The notes under the pieces: model-generated
What the model was told of the DNA's origin: nothing
Database searches by the model: none
The model's input: the letters and a program-made list of their open reading frames with translations, nothing else
Position numbers and translations under genes: made by a program
Origin: Lachnospiraceae bacterium G11
GTDB lineage: Bacteria > Bacillota > Clostridia > Lachnospirales > Lachnospiraceae
Length of the DNA stretch: 64,000 nucleotides
Direction: 5' to 3'
Assembly: GCA_900103495.1 (NCBI GenBank)
Contig: FMWZ01000004.1
Span: 186,001 to 250,000, forward strand
Part shown: in pieces, positions 42,201 to 51,492 of the stretch
Position numbering within the stretch: the stretch's first letter is position 1
How the letters are laid out: every line of letters begins with the position of its first letter

Positions 42201-43799
42201 ATGCTAAAGAAACTTATAACCTTATCTTCATTTATCCTTGGTGCATTTCTTCTTTTGCCCATTACGGCAAATGCGAAGGAGATGACACTTAAGGATTACG
42301 GCAACGGCTTTTATATGCCGGCTGACTTAAAGCTGACGGATGCTGACGGGAAGATATATAAATCTCCCACCTTGGATCCTTCTCTTTGGGCGCCCAAGGA
42401 TAAGGAAGATATCGAAGAAATGCAGGAAACCCTGGAGCTGGACAATGGAATGACAGCATACAGGTACTGGACCAAGGGACTTGACGGGCAGTATTATCCT
42501 AATGTCAGCCTTTGTGATGAGAATAATAAAGAAATCTTCCGTGCGGGCAGAGATTTTGCCAATAACCTCGTGGTGTTCATGGAAGATGAGAAGGGTAATT
42601 CGCTTCGTTCAACTTATTCCTATACATACAATAAGTATGAGGATGGAAAAGCTATCACCTGCAGTGAAGATGCAGGCAAGCCCAATCAGATGGAACAGTA
42701 CTATGCCGATGAGAGAAGGACTTACAGTGAACACTATTATTACAATCCCGATGAGGGAGTGGGCGTTGGAGAGCCTTCTGTATCCGTTCATGAATCTTAC
42801 TGGGGTGAAGATGGTTATAAGGAAAGTGACGGATACATTGTAGATGGCGAGTATGTAAAAGTGCCGGCGGGTCTTGCTGAGCCCATTGTATTTGATGACT
42901 TTGAATATACCATTGCTGAGCCTGTTACTCTGACAAAGACACAGTGGAAAGCTTGCGAGGATTCCGACTTTAAAGAGGGCTCACACCATATTTGCGCAAC
43001 ATATGAAAGCCTTCTGGCAGGTCAGACATTATACCCTGCCAAAATGGTAGTTGATAAGGTGTATGATGATGGAAGAGTTGAAAAAGTAGAATTCATTATG
43101 CACTTCACAAAAGAGCATATTGAGATGATGGAAGAGCAGGGCATAATGGTTCGTGCTTATATGGATACAAACTCCGATGGACTGCCTGTTGCCCATTATG
43201 ACGTCATCAAAATGGAATGCCCTCTTTATCTTTATGATGAACTTTTTGCTTCGGAAACAGTTATAGTAGCAAAATCTCCCAAGGCTGAGGAGATGTTCAG
43301 AAAGCAGGAAGAAATCATCCAGAAAAAGAAGGATGCCCTTGTAAAGAGCTATGACAGGCAGGAAGATATAGCCAATACAGAAGCAAAGCTCATTGCAGAA
43401 ACAACGGATAGTAATGGCAATACTGAATATCAGCAGCCCATCGTAGGCGATGTTCCTACAATTAACGGAATACTTCCTGTGGTAGCCGTTACTCACATTG
43501 AAAACGGTCATACATTGGTAGATTTTTATGACGCAAACTGGAACAGAGCGGCGCACATTGACTCCTTTGAGAATGATTATCTTAACTACAAATATGTATA
43601 TTTTACAGAGGTATCTGTTCTTGATAATGGAGGATTCACAGCGAGATTGGCAGGAACGGACGATCCCTCTTACGGTGGTAACCTGGGAGGATTCCAGGTG
43701 GGTGAAACCGAAACGGACAATGGCATGACGGGAATCACCGAATACTATGAACAGAACTGGGGTGCACCGGAAAACTATGGAGAAGGCAGTGGTGAATAA
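42201..43799 (+). CDS. Secreted protein of unknown function
   Basis: 532 residues. A clear Sec signal peptide (about 1-25, cleavage after ITANA) is followed by an acidic, Tyr- and Gly-rich mature protein with no membrane anchor or sorting motif. The middle (about 195-330) has repeated beta-type segments, and a Lys/Glu-rich helix sits near 370-395. AGGAG ribosome site. It is followed with a one-base gap by a lipoprotein gene, so the two are likely to be made together and to act at the cell surface. No domain recognised. Confidence 0.8.
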   Translation: MLKKLITLSSFILGAFLLLPITANAKEMTLKDYGNGFYMPADLKLTDADGKIYKSPTLDPSLWAPKDKEDIEEMQETLELDNGMTAYRYWTKGLDGQYYPNVSLCDENNKEIFRAGRDFANNLVVFMEDEKGNSLRSTYSYTYNKYEDGKAITCSEDAGKPNQMEQYYADERRTYSEHYYYNPDEGVGVGEPSVSVHESYWGEDGYKESDGYIVDGEYVKVPAGLAEPIVFDDFEYTIAEPVTLTKTQWKACEDSDFKEGSHHICATYESLLAGQTLYPAKMVVDKVYDDGRVEKVEFIMHFTKEHIEMMEEQGIMVRAYMDTNSDGLPVAHYDVIKMECPLYLYDELFASETVIVAKSPKAEEMFRKQEEIIQKKKDALVKSYDRQEDIANTEAKLIAETTDSNGNTEYQQPIVGDVPTINGILPVVAVTHIENGHTLVDFYDANWNRAAHIDSFENDYLNYKYVYFTEVSVLDNGGFTARLAGTDDPSYGGNLGGFQVGETETDNGMTGITEYYEQNWGAPENYGEGSGE

Positions 43800-43800
43800 T

Positions 43801-44757
43801 ATGAAAAGATTTAAATTATTGATTTTATCAGGCCTTGTCCTTGGAACCCTTATTTTCGCAGGATGTGGCAAAGAAGAAGCGGAGAGCACCGCAGAACCTG
43901 CCGTAACCGAAGAAACCAAGAAAGAAACTCCTGTAGACAAGAAAGCACAGTACGAGGAATTATACAGAGAAAATGCAGTTCTCTGGAATGATTACTGTGA
44001 CCTTCTCATGGAGGTTTCCTATTATGAAGCCCCCTATCGTGAGGAAATATTAAAGGAAGACAGATACGTACCTGCTTCTGAGAAGCTTAAACAGCCTGCA
44101 TCGGAAAATCCCAAATGGTTAAGACCTGTAATTGACTTTTCAAGTGAAGTGGGAGAGATAGAGATACCTCCTCTTCCTGAATCTGAACTTGATGCTGCCA
44201 TTGCGGAACTCACAGAGCAGAACGCTACTATTAAGGAAGAAACAGCAAGACTTATTCCTGTAAGAGATTCCTTGAAGGCCACATACGGCCTTGAGATGAG
44301 CATAGGTGACGTGGAGATAGCAGAGCCCTTTGAACCTGTTGATGAAGCAGAACTTAATGCAGAGAATGAGAGCGCAAGACCTTTTGAAAGTGCCGGTTCA
44401 ACTTCAGATTCTGGAAGCGGCACCAAATCAGCAGGAGCATCTACAGGCGGCGGAACATACAATACAAGCATGACATGTGAGGAAATGTTTAAAAAGGCCG
44501 GCTGGACCATCGAATACGGAAGCGGAGATGATATCAGCGCCCGTCAGCAGTTTGGACAGGATATCTGCAGCATTTCCGCAACTCCTTATGGAATAACGGT
44601 TCAGTTTGAAAGTCTGGAATATGGCGAACTGTCCGGTGCCAATGCGGGTTGTGATACTACTAAGGCCAGAGAAATTGTTGCCTATATTTTAAACAATGGC
44701 GTTAACAACTTCTGGTATGCAGGAGATTTTGGACTGAGATGGACACCTTTTAACTAA
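43801..44757 (+). CDS. Lipoprotein of unknown function
   Basis: 318 residues; signal peptide with lipobox FAGC (Cys22). The mature part has an acidic linker, a helical region (about 45-190) with two long amphipathic stretches, a Ser/Gly/Thr-rich linker (about 215-240), and a C-terminal ~80-residue unit with paired Cys (TSMTCEEM, QDICSIS, AGCDTT). The ATG at 43801 starts one base after the preceding stop; the longer frame from 43747 lies inside the previous gene. Probably surface-anchored and functionally linked to the upstream secreted protein. Confidence 0.8.
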   Translation: MKRFKLLILSGLVLGTLIFAGCGKEEAESTAEPAVTEETKKETPVDKKAQYEELYRENAVLWNDYCDLLMEVSYYEAPYREEILKEDRYVPASEKLKQPASENPKWLRPVIDFSSEVGEIEIPPLPESELDAAIAELTEQNATIKEETARLIPVRDSLKATYGLEMSIGDVEIAEPFEPVDEAELNAENESARPFESAGSTSDSGSGTKSAGASTGGGTYNTSMTCEEMFKKAGWTIEYGSGDDISARQQFGQDICSISATPYGITVQFESLEYGELSGANAGCDTTKAREIVAYILNNGVNNFWYAGDFGLRWTPFN

Positions 44758-44779
44758 CATAAAAATCTATGTTAAAATG

Positions 44780-44808
44780 TTGACATTTATGGGTTGTTTT
44801 GCCATAAT
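44780..44808 (+). promoter_or_regulatory. pckA promoter
   Basis: TTGACA (44780-44785), a 17-base spacer and CATAAT (44803-44808). It predicts a leader of about 78 bases before the pckA start. Confidence 0.85.
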
Positions 44809-44892
44809 ATCTTTGATGCGCCAAAAGGGTACAGTTTTGGAGCAGGATACTGTAACAGTTAATTATTTATTTTCAATAAAGGAGGACATTTC

Positions 44893-46506
44893 ATGTCAAA
44901 AGTCGATTTAACCAAATACGGCATTACCGGCACAACTGAAATCGTGTACAATCCTTCCTATGAGATGCTTTATGACGAGGAGACTAAAGCAGGTCTTGAG
45001 GGATTTGAGGTAGGCCAGAAAACAGAGCTTGATACCATCAACGTTATGACAGGTATCTATACAGGACGTTCACCTAAAGATAAATATATCGTTATGGACA
45101 AGAACTCAAAGGACACCGTTTGGTGGACAACAGATGAGTACAAGAACGACAACCATCCCATGAGTGAGGATGTATGGGCAACAGTTAAGGATCTTGCTAA
45201 GAAGGAACTTTCCGGCAAGAGATTATTCGTTGTTGACGCTTTCTGTGGCGCTAACAAGGATACTCGTATGGCTGTTCGTTTCATCATGGAGGTTGCTTGG
45301 CAGGCTCACTTCGTAAGAAATATGTTCATCCAGCCCACAGCTGATGAAGAAGCTAACTTCGAGCCTGATTTCATTGTTTACACAGCTTCTAAGGCTAAAG
45401 TTGATAACTACAAAGAGCTCGGTCTTAACTCTGAGACATGTGTAGCATTCAACATTACATCCAAAGAGCAGGTTATCCTTAACACATGGTACGGCGGCGA
45501 GATGAAGAAGGGTATGTTCTCAATGATGAACTACTACTTACCTCTTAAGGGCATCGCTTCCATGCACTGCTCAGCTAACACAGATATGGAAGGTAAGCAC
45601 ACAGCTATCTTCTTCGGACTTTCCGGAACAGGTAAGACCACACTTTCAACAGATCCCAAGAGACTTCTTATCGGTGATGATGAGCACGGTTGGGATGACA
45701 ACGGAGTATTCAACCTTGAGGGTGGATGCTACGCTAAGGTTATCGGCCTTGACAAAGAGTCTGAGCCTGATATCTTCAACGCTATCAAGAGAAATGCTCT
45801 TCTTGAGAACGTTACTGTTGATGCAAACGGAAAGATCGACTTCGACGACAAGTCCGTTACAGAGAATACTCGTGTATCATATCCTATTGATCACATCAAC
45901 AATATCGTACAGAAGGTTAACAAGGTATCCGCAGGTCCTGCAGCTGACAGCGTAATCTTCCTTTCAGCTGATGCTTTCGGAGTACTTCCTCCTGTATCAA
46001 TTCTTACACCTGAGCAGACACAGTACTACTTCCTTTCCGGATTCACAGCAAAGCTTGCAGGTACAGAGCGTGGAATCACTGAGCCCACACCTACATTCTC
46101 AGCTTGCTTCGGTCAGGCATTCCTTGAGTTACATCCTACAAAGTACGGTGAAGAGCTCGTTAAGAAGATGAACAAGTCCGGTGCTAAGGCTTACCTTGTA
46201 AACACAGGTTGGAACGGCACAGGCAAGAGAATCACCATCAAGGATACCCGTGGAATCATCGACGCTATCCTTAACGGCGATATCAACAAAGCTCCTACAA
46301 AGAAGATCCCTGTATTCAACCTTGAGGTTCCTACAGAGCTTCCCGGCGTTGATCCTAAGATCCTTGATCCCAGAGATACATACGCTAACGCTTCAGAGTG
46401 GGATGAGAAGGCTAAAGACCTTGCTGCAAGATTTAACAAGAACTTTGTTAAGTATGAAGGCAACGCTGCAGGTAAGGCACTTGTTGCTGCAGGTCCTCAG
46501 CTCTAA
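44893..46506 (+). CDS. pckA: Phosphoenolpyruvate carboxykinase (ATP)
   Basis: Interconverts oxaloacetate + ATP and PEP + CO2 + ADP; in fermentative anaerobes it often runs toward oxaloacetate. 537 residues, normal for the ATP-dependent class. Motifs: the kinase P-loop [11 protein letters not shown], the DDEHGWDD metal/active-site segment, [10 protein letters not shown] and the arginine-containing [12 protein letters not shown] near the N-terminus. The gene uses strongly biased, highly regular codons (many CTT, GCT, AAC, ACA), unlike its neighbours, which together with a near-consensus promoter and GGAGG ribosome site points to very high expression. It is followed by a strong hairpin. Confidence 0.96.
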   Translation: MSKVDLTKYGITGTTEIVYNPSYEMLYDEETKAGLEGFEVGQKTELDTINVMTGIYTGRSPKDKYIVMDKNSKDTVWWTTDEYKNDNHPMSEDVWATVKDLAKKELSGKRLFVVDAFCGANKDTRMAVRFIMEVAWQAHFVRNMFIQPTADEEANFEPDFIVYTASKAKVDNYKELGLNSETCVAFNITSKEQVILNTWYGGEMKKGMFSMMNYYLPLKGIASMHCSANTDMEGKHTAIFFGLSGTGKTTLSTDPKRLLIGDDEHGWDDNGVFNLEGGCYAKVIGLDKESEPDIFNAIKRNALLENVTVDANGKIDFDDKSVTENTRVSYPIDHINNIVQKVNKVSAGPAADSVIFLSADAFGVLPPVSILTPEQTQYYFLSGFTAKLAGTERGITEPTPTFSACFGQAFLELHPTKYGEELVKKMNKSGAKAYLVNTGWNGTGKRITIKDTRGIIDAILNGDINKAPTKKIPVFNLEVPTELPGVDPKILDPRDTYANASEWDEKAKDLAARFNKNFVKYEGNAAGKALVAAGPQL

Positions 46507-46548
46507 GATGCATCTTGGATGCAATTAATTAGATAATTGTCTGATTTT

Positions 46549-46590
46549 CGGCGAATATTCTGAATATTGAATATTCGCCGATTTATTTTC
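46549..46590 (+). terminator. Terminator after pckA
   Basis: Perfect 12-bp stem CGGCGAATATTC / GAATATTCGCCG with an eight-base loop, then ATTTATTTT. Confidence 0.88.
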
Positions 46591-46599
46591 AAAAAAGTA

Positions 46600-46627
46600 T
46601 TGCATTTTATCTAAATTATGATATAAT
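46600..46627 (+). promoter_or_regulatory. 6S RNA promoter
   Basis: TTGCAT (46600-46605), a 16-base spacer and extended TGA-TATAAT (46619-46627). The predicted start is about 46634, at the 5' side of the 6S closing stem. Confidence 0.78.
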
Positions 46628-46630
46628 AAC

Positions 46631-46800
46631 ATTAACCTGAAGTGTTGGTCCTGATATTTTGAACCTACAGTTACTTTAAACGGGATTCCTATATCTTCTC
46701 GTCTATGTCAGGCCTCAAAATATCAGTGGAAGGCAGAAGCGAGTTTGCGGTTACCCACCTGGCAGTCGTGCTAGGAGTCAAAAACAGGGTTAACATTTTG
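46631..46800 (+). ncRNA. ssrS: 6S RNA
   Basis: Non-coding RNA that mimics an open promoter and holds housekeeping RNA polymerase. Supporting features: its own strong promoter, no open frame, and a closing stem in which TTAACC-TG near 46633 pairs with CAGGGTTAA near 46785. A second paired stretch matches TCCT..TTTTGA (about 46648-46662) with AGGAGTCAAAA. The central bubble strand TTTTGAACCTACAGTTAC, the CGGGATTCCTAT segment, and GTGGAAGGCAGAAGC plus CCTGGC on the return strand match my memory of Clostridial 6S RNAs. The mature 3' end is uncertain; a terminator lies at 46811. Confidence 0.85.
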
Positions 46801-46810
46801 GGGTTAATAA

Positions 46811-46837
46811 AAGAGCAGCGACAGCTGTTCTTTTTTT
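46811..46837 (+). terminator. Terminator after 6S RNA
   Basis: AAGAGCAGC-GACA-GCTGTTCTT stem (one G-T pair), followed by T's. It marks the primary 3' end of the 6S transcript. Confidence 0.82.
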
Positions 46838-46892
46838 GCTTAATGACACAATATGTGGTAGGATTAATATTGTATCTTTAGGGTAAAATGCC

Positions 46893-47891
46893 ATGGGAAT
46901 GTTTAAAAGATTCTACATCATTTTTGATGATGTAAGCAGACAGATAAGTCAACAGAATATCAGTTCCTTTGCATCCAGTGCGTCCTTTTTTATTTTTTTG
47001 TCATTGATGCCTATATTGATGCTTTTATGTACTCTGTTACCCTTTACACCGGTGACGGAAGCATTGCTTGCGGAAACGGCCACAGAACTGCTTCCGGATA
47101 TTCTTTCAGGGTTTGTGGCATCCTTGGTTAAGCAGGCCTACAACAGCTCAGCCGGTGCGGTTTCGGTGGCTATTATAGTTACTCTTTGGTCGGCGGGAAA
47201 CGGATGTCTGGCCCTTATCAGAAGCTTTAATGCTATTTATAACATAACTGAAAAGAGAAATTTTCTGGTATTAAGGCTTCAGGCAATACTGTACACAATA
47301 GGCCTTTTGGTAGTTGTATTGATTTCGCTGATTGCCATGGTATTCGGTGGAATGATTCTCGATTATTTTTTGGATAAATATCCAAAGTTTGAAGTGGCAT
47401 ACTATTATTTATCGTATTTAAGATATCCGGTGGGACTTTTGATTTTGTTCCTTTTCCTGGCTCTCTTATATACGTATATGCCCAATAAGAAACTTAAGTT
47501 CACATATCAGATTCCCGGCGCAATCTTCTCGGGAGTTATCTGGACATTGTTTTCATTTGGGTATTCCAAGTACTTGTCTAAGTTCGGAATGAATTCGGCA
47601 TATGGATCCTTATCTATGATTGTACTTATGATGTTTTGGATTTATTTTGCCATTTATATAATTATGATCGGTGCATATCTGAATTGTTATTTTTCACCGA
47701 TGTATTACATTATTTTCAGAAAAAGACCTGCCAGAGACATAAGGGCAGAGCTTATAGAATCTGCTAAAAGAAAAGCAGAAAGTATAGCAAAAGAAGAGGA
47801 TGACCAAGATGAAGATTACAGATTTAAAATGGGGCAAAGTGTCCGTCCCTTTAAGAGTTCCGTTCAAGACCGCTCTAAGAACGGTAAATAG
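46893..47891 (+). CDS. YihY/BrkB-family inner membrane protein
   Basis: 332 residues with six membrane segments and the family's conserved features: the N-terminal SSFASSASFFIFLSLMP stretch, WSAGNGCLALIRSFNAIYNI, and YTYMPNKKLKF. Once called RNase BN, the family is now regarded as membrane proteins of uncertain transport function. The C-terminal ~60 residues are charged and cytosolic, and their codons are also used by the next gene, which starts 83 bases before this stop in another frame. A weak AGGG ribosome site precedes ATG 46893. Confidence 0.88.
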   Translation: MGMFKRFYIIFDDVSRQISQQNISSFASSASFFIFLSLMPILMLLCTLLPFTPVTEALLAETATELLPDILSGFVASLVKQAYNSSAGAVSVAIIVTLWSAGNGCLALIRSFNAIYNITEKRNFLVLRLQAILYTIGLLVVVLISLIAMVFGGMILDYFLDKYPKFEVAYYYLSYLRYPVGLLILFLFLALLYTYMPNKKLKFTYQIPGAIFSGVIWTLFSFGYSKYLSKFGMNSAYGSLSMIVLMMFWIYFAIYIIMIGAYLNCYFSPMYYIIFRKRPARDIRAELIESAKRKAESIAKEEDDQDEDYRFKMGQSVRPFKSSVQDRSKNGK

Positions 47892-48897
47892 TGTTGAAGA
47901 CATTATTGTTGCGGTTTACACCGACGAGGGGGCGGTTGGCTATGGTGAGGCACCGCCAACGGGGGCTGTTACCGGAGATACAACAGATGCCATTATTGGG
48001 GCTTTAAAGTATCATATAAGACCTACAATGATTGGCAAGGAGATAGATGACCTTGAAGGTACTCTTAAGGCATTAAACGATTGCATTCATGGCAATACTT
48101 CCGCGAAGGCAGCGGTTGATATGGCTGTTTATGATTTGTTTGGCCAGAAATATGGACTTCCCTGCTATAAACTCTTTGGAGGAGCAAGAAATAAGATTGT
48201 TACAGACATTACTATCAGCGTCAACGATCCTGATGTTATGGCTGAGGATACAATAAATGCGGTTAAAAGAGGATACGAAACCCTTAAGATTAAGGTTGGT
48301 ATCAATCCCGAACTTGATGTGGCAAGACTTGTGGCGGTAAGAGAAGCTGCGGGCCCTGACACCATAATAAGAATTGACGCAAACCAGGCATGGACTCCTA
48401 AGGAAGCCGTAAGAATTCTTAATTCCATGCAGGAGAAGAATCTTAATCTTGAGCTGGTTGAACAGCCTGTTAAAGGTTATGACTTAGAGGGCATGAAGTA
48501 CGTTACGGAGAATTCCTATGTACCTGTTATGGCTGATGAATCGGTATTTTCACCCAGAGATGCTTTTAAGATTATTCAGATGGGTGCCGCAGACATGATT
48601 AACATTAAACTTATGAAAACCGGCGGCATCTACAATGCAAGTAAAATCGCTGCAGCTGCTGAAGTATACGGAATGCCCTGCATGATGGGCTGTATGCTTG
48701 AGGCCAAGGTGAGCGTTAATGCCGCTGTACATTTTGCGTGCGGACACAGTATAGTTGAGAAGATTGACCTGGACGGTCCTGTTCTTTGCAGTGAGGATCC
48801 CGTTATTGGCGGAGCTGTGTTTGACGAGAAGAACATAACCCTTTCGGACGCACCCGGAATGGGCATCAAAGGAATAGAAGGAGTCAACTGGCTCTAA
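47809..48897 (+). CDS. Dipeptide epimerase (L-Ala-D/L-Glu type, enolase superfamily)
   Basis: 362 residues. Muconate-lactonising subgroup of the enolase superfamily: general base Lys in TLKIKVG, metal ligands in RIDANQAW, ELVEQPVKG and MADESVF, and the second base Lys in NIKLMKTGG. Such enzymes epimerise L-Ala-Glu or related dipeptides, often from recycled murein. ATG 47809 is preferred over 47800 because GAGGA then lies nine bases upstream. The gene overlaps the YihY-family gene by 83 bases. An amidohydrolase gene follows 20 bases later. The exact dipeptide specificity cannot be read from sequence alone. Confidence 0.88.
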   Translation: MKITDLKWGKVSVPLRVPFKTALRTVNSVEDIIVAVYTDEGAVGYGEAPPTGAVTGDTTDAIIGALKYHIRPTMIGKEIDDLEGTLKALNDCIHGNTSAKAAVDMAVYDLFGQKYGLPCYKLFGGARNKIVTDITISVNDPDVMAEDTINAVKRGYETLKIKVGINPELDVARLVAVREAAGPDTIIRIDANQAWTPKEAVRILNSMQEKNLNLELVEQPVKGYDLEGMKYVTENSYVPVMADESVFSPRDAFKIIQMGAADMINIKLMKTGGIYNASKIAAAAEVYGMPCMMGCMLEAKVSVNAAVHFACGHSIVEKIDLDGPVLCSEDPVIGGAVFDEKNITLSDAPGMGIKGIEGVNWL

Positions 48898-48917
48898 AAA
48901 ATATAAGGAGATTTTAA

Positions 48918-50210
48918 ATGGGTATTGTTTTAAAAGACATTTTAGCTGCATTACCTAAAGGCGAAGATGTAGAAGTAAAGCAAACAGACATCTTTATTGA
49001 AAATGATAAAATCACGGGCATCGGCACTGAACCTGCAGGCTTTAAGACCGATGAAGTAATTGACGGCAAGGATAAGTTCGTAATTCCGGGCCTCATCAAT
49101 TGCCACACCCATACTTACATGGCTTTCATGAGAAATGTTGCTGATGACCTTTCCTTTATGGATTGGCTCTTCGGACGAATCGACCCCATCGAGCAGAAGA
49201 TGACTGACGATGATGTTTACTGGGGCGCCTGCCTTGGAATCATCGAAATGTTAAAGACAGGAACCACCTGCTTTAATGACATGCAGATGAACCCTTGCAT
49301 CACTACCAAAGCGGTAAAGGATTCCGGAATGCGTGCCGTTATTGCCAGAGGTCTTGTGGGAAACGGAAATGACGAAGGCGGCAGAAAGAGAATCAACGAT
49401 ACTTATAAGGATATGGAGTTTAGCAAAGACTGCGACAGATTATCCTTTATGTTGGGCCCCCACGCGCCTTATACCTGCGATGAAGAGTATATGAGAATCG
49501 TGTCTGATGAAGCCAAGAAGAATAATCTTGGTATTCACATTCATCTTTCCGAGAGTTTAAGCGAGATTGATCAGATTAAGGAAAAATACGGCTGCTCCCC
49601 TATAGAAATGGCTGAGAGAAACGGCATTTTTGACGTAAGATGTATTGCTGCACATTGTGTTCAGGTGGATGACAAGGATATGGACATCATGGCAAAGCAC
49701 AATGTGAACGTAGTTACAAACCCTGCCTCCAACATGAAGCTTGGAAACGGTTTTGCACCTATTCCCGAAATGATGGAAAAGGGCATCAATGTCTGCCTTG
49801 GTACCGACGGTGCGGCAAGCAATAACTCACTTAACCTCTTTAAGGAGTTACATCTTCTTACCCTTATTCATAAGGGCACTCACAAAACCCCTCAGTGCAT
49901 CAGCGCAACAGAGGGCTTTAAGATGGCTACCATAAACGGAGCAAAGGCTCTTGGATTGGAAGATAAGATTGGCTCCATTGAAGTTGGAAAGAAGGCTGAC
50001 CTTGCTATTCTCAACCTTAAGAAACCTTCATTACAGCCTATCAACAACCTCATTGCAGGTCTTAGCTATTCTGCTGACGGAACAGAGGTTGAGACAGTAT
50101 TCGTTGACGGCAAGAAGGTTGTAGAAAACGGAAAAGTATTAAATCTTGACGAAGATTTGGTATATAAGAAAGTAAACGAAATCATAAAGAGATTAACTCT
50201 TGATATGTAA
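48918..50210 (+). CDS. S-adenosylhomocysteine / methylthioadenosine deaminase-type amidohydrolase
   Basis: 430-residue amidohydrolase of the MtaD/SAH-deaminase/TrzN-like group. Metal and catalytic residues: NCHTHTYM, LGPHAPYTC, HIHLSES, IAAHCVQV and LGTDGAASNN. These enzymes deaminate the adenine of S-adenosylhomocysteine, methylthioadenosine or deoxyadenosine. Its position 16 bases ahead of an S-adenosylhomocysteine-hydrolase homologue suggests that SAH is the substrate, giving S-inosylhomocysteine for the next enzyme. AAGGAG ribosome site. Cytosolic, normal length. Confidence 0.87.
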   Translation: MGIVLKDILAALPKGEDVEVKQTDIFIENDKITGIGTEPAGFKTDEVIDGKDKFVIPGLINCHTHTYMAFMRNVADDLSFMDWLFGRIDPIEQKMTDDDVYWGACLGIIEMLKTGTTCFNDMQMNPCITTKAVKDSGMRAVIARGLVGNGNDEGGRKRINDTYKDMEFSKDCDRLSFMLGPHAPYTCDEEYMRIVSDEAKKNNLGIHIHLSESLSEIDQIKEKYGCSPIEMAERNGIFDVRCIAAHCVQVDDKDMDIMAKHNVNVVTNPASNMKLGNGFAPIPEMMEKGINVCLGTDGAASNNSLNLFKELHLLTLIHKGTHKTPQCISATEGFKMATINGAKALGLEDKIGSIEVGKKADLAILNLKKPSLQPINNLIAGLSYSADGTEVETVFVDGKKVVENGKVLNLDEDLVYKKVNEIIKRLTLDM

Positions 50211-50226
50211 ACGGAGGATGAATTTA

Positions 50227-51474
50227 ATGCAGAGTGAAATCAGAGACATTAACCTGGCTGAGTCAGGTATCAGAAAGATAGAATGGGTTAAGAGAAACTG
50301 TGATCTTTTAAGAACCCTTGAGGAAGAGTTCACAAAGACCAAACCCTTCGCGGGTAAGAAGATTACCTTATCTGTTCATCTGGAGGCCAAAACGGCTTAT
50401 TTATGCCTTGTATTGGCTGCGGGTGGAGCAGAAATGCATGTAACGGGTTCAAACCCCTTATCAACCCAGGATGACGTTGCAGCTGCCCTTGTTTCAAGAG
50501 GACTTGAGGTTCATGCATGGTATGATGCTACTCCTGAAGAGTATGAGACCCATATTCGTCATGCCCTTGAGTGCGGCCCCAACATCATCATTGATGACGG
50601 CGGAGACCTTGTTAACATGATTCACAATGAGATGCCTGAACTCATACCTAATGTAATCGGCGGATGTGAGGAGACAACCACAGGTATCATCAGACTTGAG
50701 GCCATGAACAAAGCCGGAAAGCTTATGTTCCCCATGGTAAGAGTTAACAATGCAGATTGTAAGCACCTTTTCGATAACAGATACGGCACAGGCCAGTCTG
50801 TATGGGATGGAATCAACAGAACCACAAACCTTATTGTTGCAGGAAAGATTGTCGTAGTTGCAGGCTACGGCTGGTGTGGTAAGGGTACAGCCATGAGAGC
50901 TAAAGGCCTTGGAGCAAGAGTTATCGTAACTGAGATTGACCCTGTTAAGGCCATTGAAGCTGTTATGGACGGATTCGATGTAATGCCTATGAAGGAAGCT
51001 GCTAAGGTTGCTGACTTCATCGTTACAGTTACAGGCTGTGACAAGGTTGTAGATGAAGAAGATTTTGCCGTAATCAAAGATGGATGTATCCTTTGTAACG
51101 CAGGTCACTTCGACACAGAGGTTGACATGGCATGGCTTAAAGCCAATGCAAAGGAGAGCCGTGAGATGAGAAAGAACATCATGGGATATCTCCTTCCCAC
51201 AGGTCAGTGGGTATATATTCTTGCAGAAGGAAGACTTGTAAACCTTGCTGCAGGCGACGGACATCCCGCAGAGATTATGGATATGAGCTTTGCAATTCAG
51301 GCCCTTTCCGCCAAGTACCTTGTTGAACATGGTAAGGAATTAAAAGAGAAGCTTATTGACGTTCCCGTGGAGGTTGATAAGGACGTTGCCACAAGAAAGC
51401 TTGCTTTCCTCGGAAAGAAGATTGACGTTCTTACACCTGAGCAGGAGAGATACCTTAACAGCTATAACTTATAA
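50227..51474 (+). CDS. ahcY: Adenosylhomocysteinase family enzyme (SAH or S-inosylhomocysteine hydrolase)
   Basis: 415 residues, NAD-dependent, splitting SAH (or its inosyl form) into homocysteine and the nucleoside. Family motifs are intact: HLEAKTAYL, STQDDVAAAL, DDGGDLVNM, CKHLFDNRYG with the catalytic Lys and Asp, NAD fold GYGWCGKG, and the C-terminal DKDVATRKL. It belongs to the short archaeal/Thermotoga-like class. In the purine-binding loop the classic HMTVET reads HLEAKT, with Lys55 where the human enzyme has the adenine-contacting Glu. ATG 50227 follows GGAGG by nine bases; earlier starts lie on the ribosome site itself. A LysR gene follows 18 bases later. Confidence 0.9.
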   Translation: MQSEIRDINLAESGIRKIEWVKRNCDLLRTLEEEFTKTKPFAGKKITLSVHLEAKTAYLCLVLAAGGAEMHVTGSNPLSTQDDVAAALVSRGLEVHAWYDATPEEYETHIRHALECGPNIIIDDGGDLVNMIHNEMPELIPNVIGGCEETTTGIIRLEAMNKAGKLMFPMVRVNNADCKHLFDNRYGTGQSVWDGINRTTNLIVAGKIVVVAGYGWCGKGTAMRAKGLGARVIVTEIDPVKAIEAVMDGFDVMPMKEAAKVADFIVTVTGCDKVVDEEDFAVIKDGCILCNAGHFDTEVDMAWLKANAKESREMRKNIMGYLLPTGQWVYILAEGRLVNLAAGDGHPAEIMDMSFAIQALSAKYLVEHGKELKEKLIDVPVEVDKDVATRKLAFLGKKIDVLTPEQERYLNSYNL

Positions 51475-51492
51475 TCCCAAAAGGAAGAATAG

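Noticed and set aside
43029-43940. 303-codon minus-strand frame
   Set aside because: Antisense to two exported-protein genes with good starts; the protein is rich in Phe, Ile, Cys and His with no domain and is a frame shadow.
46640-46800. Riboswitch upstream of the YihY-family gene
   Set aside because: The structure ends in its own terminator, has its own promoter and matches 6S RNA features better than any riboswitch I know.
50494-51330. 278-codon minus-strand frame
   Set aside because: Antisense to the AhcY-family gene; composition (Cys, His, Asn, Ser rich) is that of a reverse-complement shadow.
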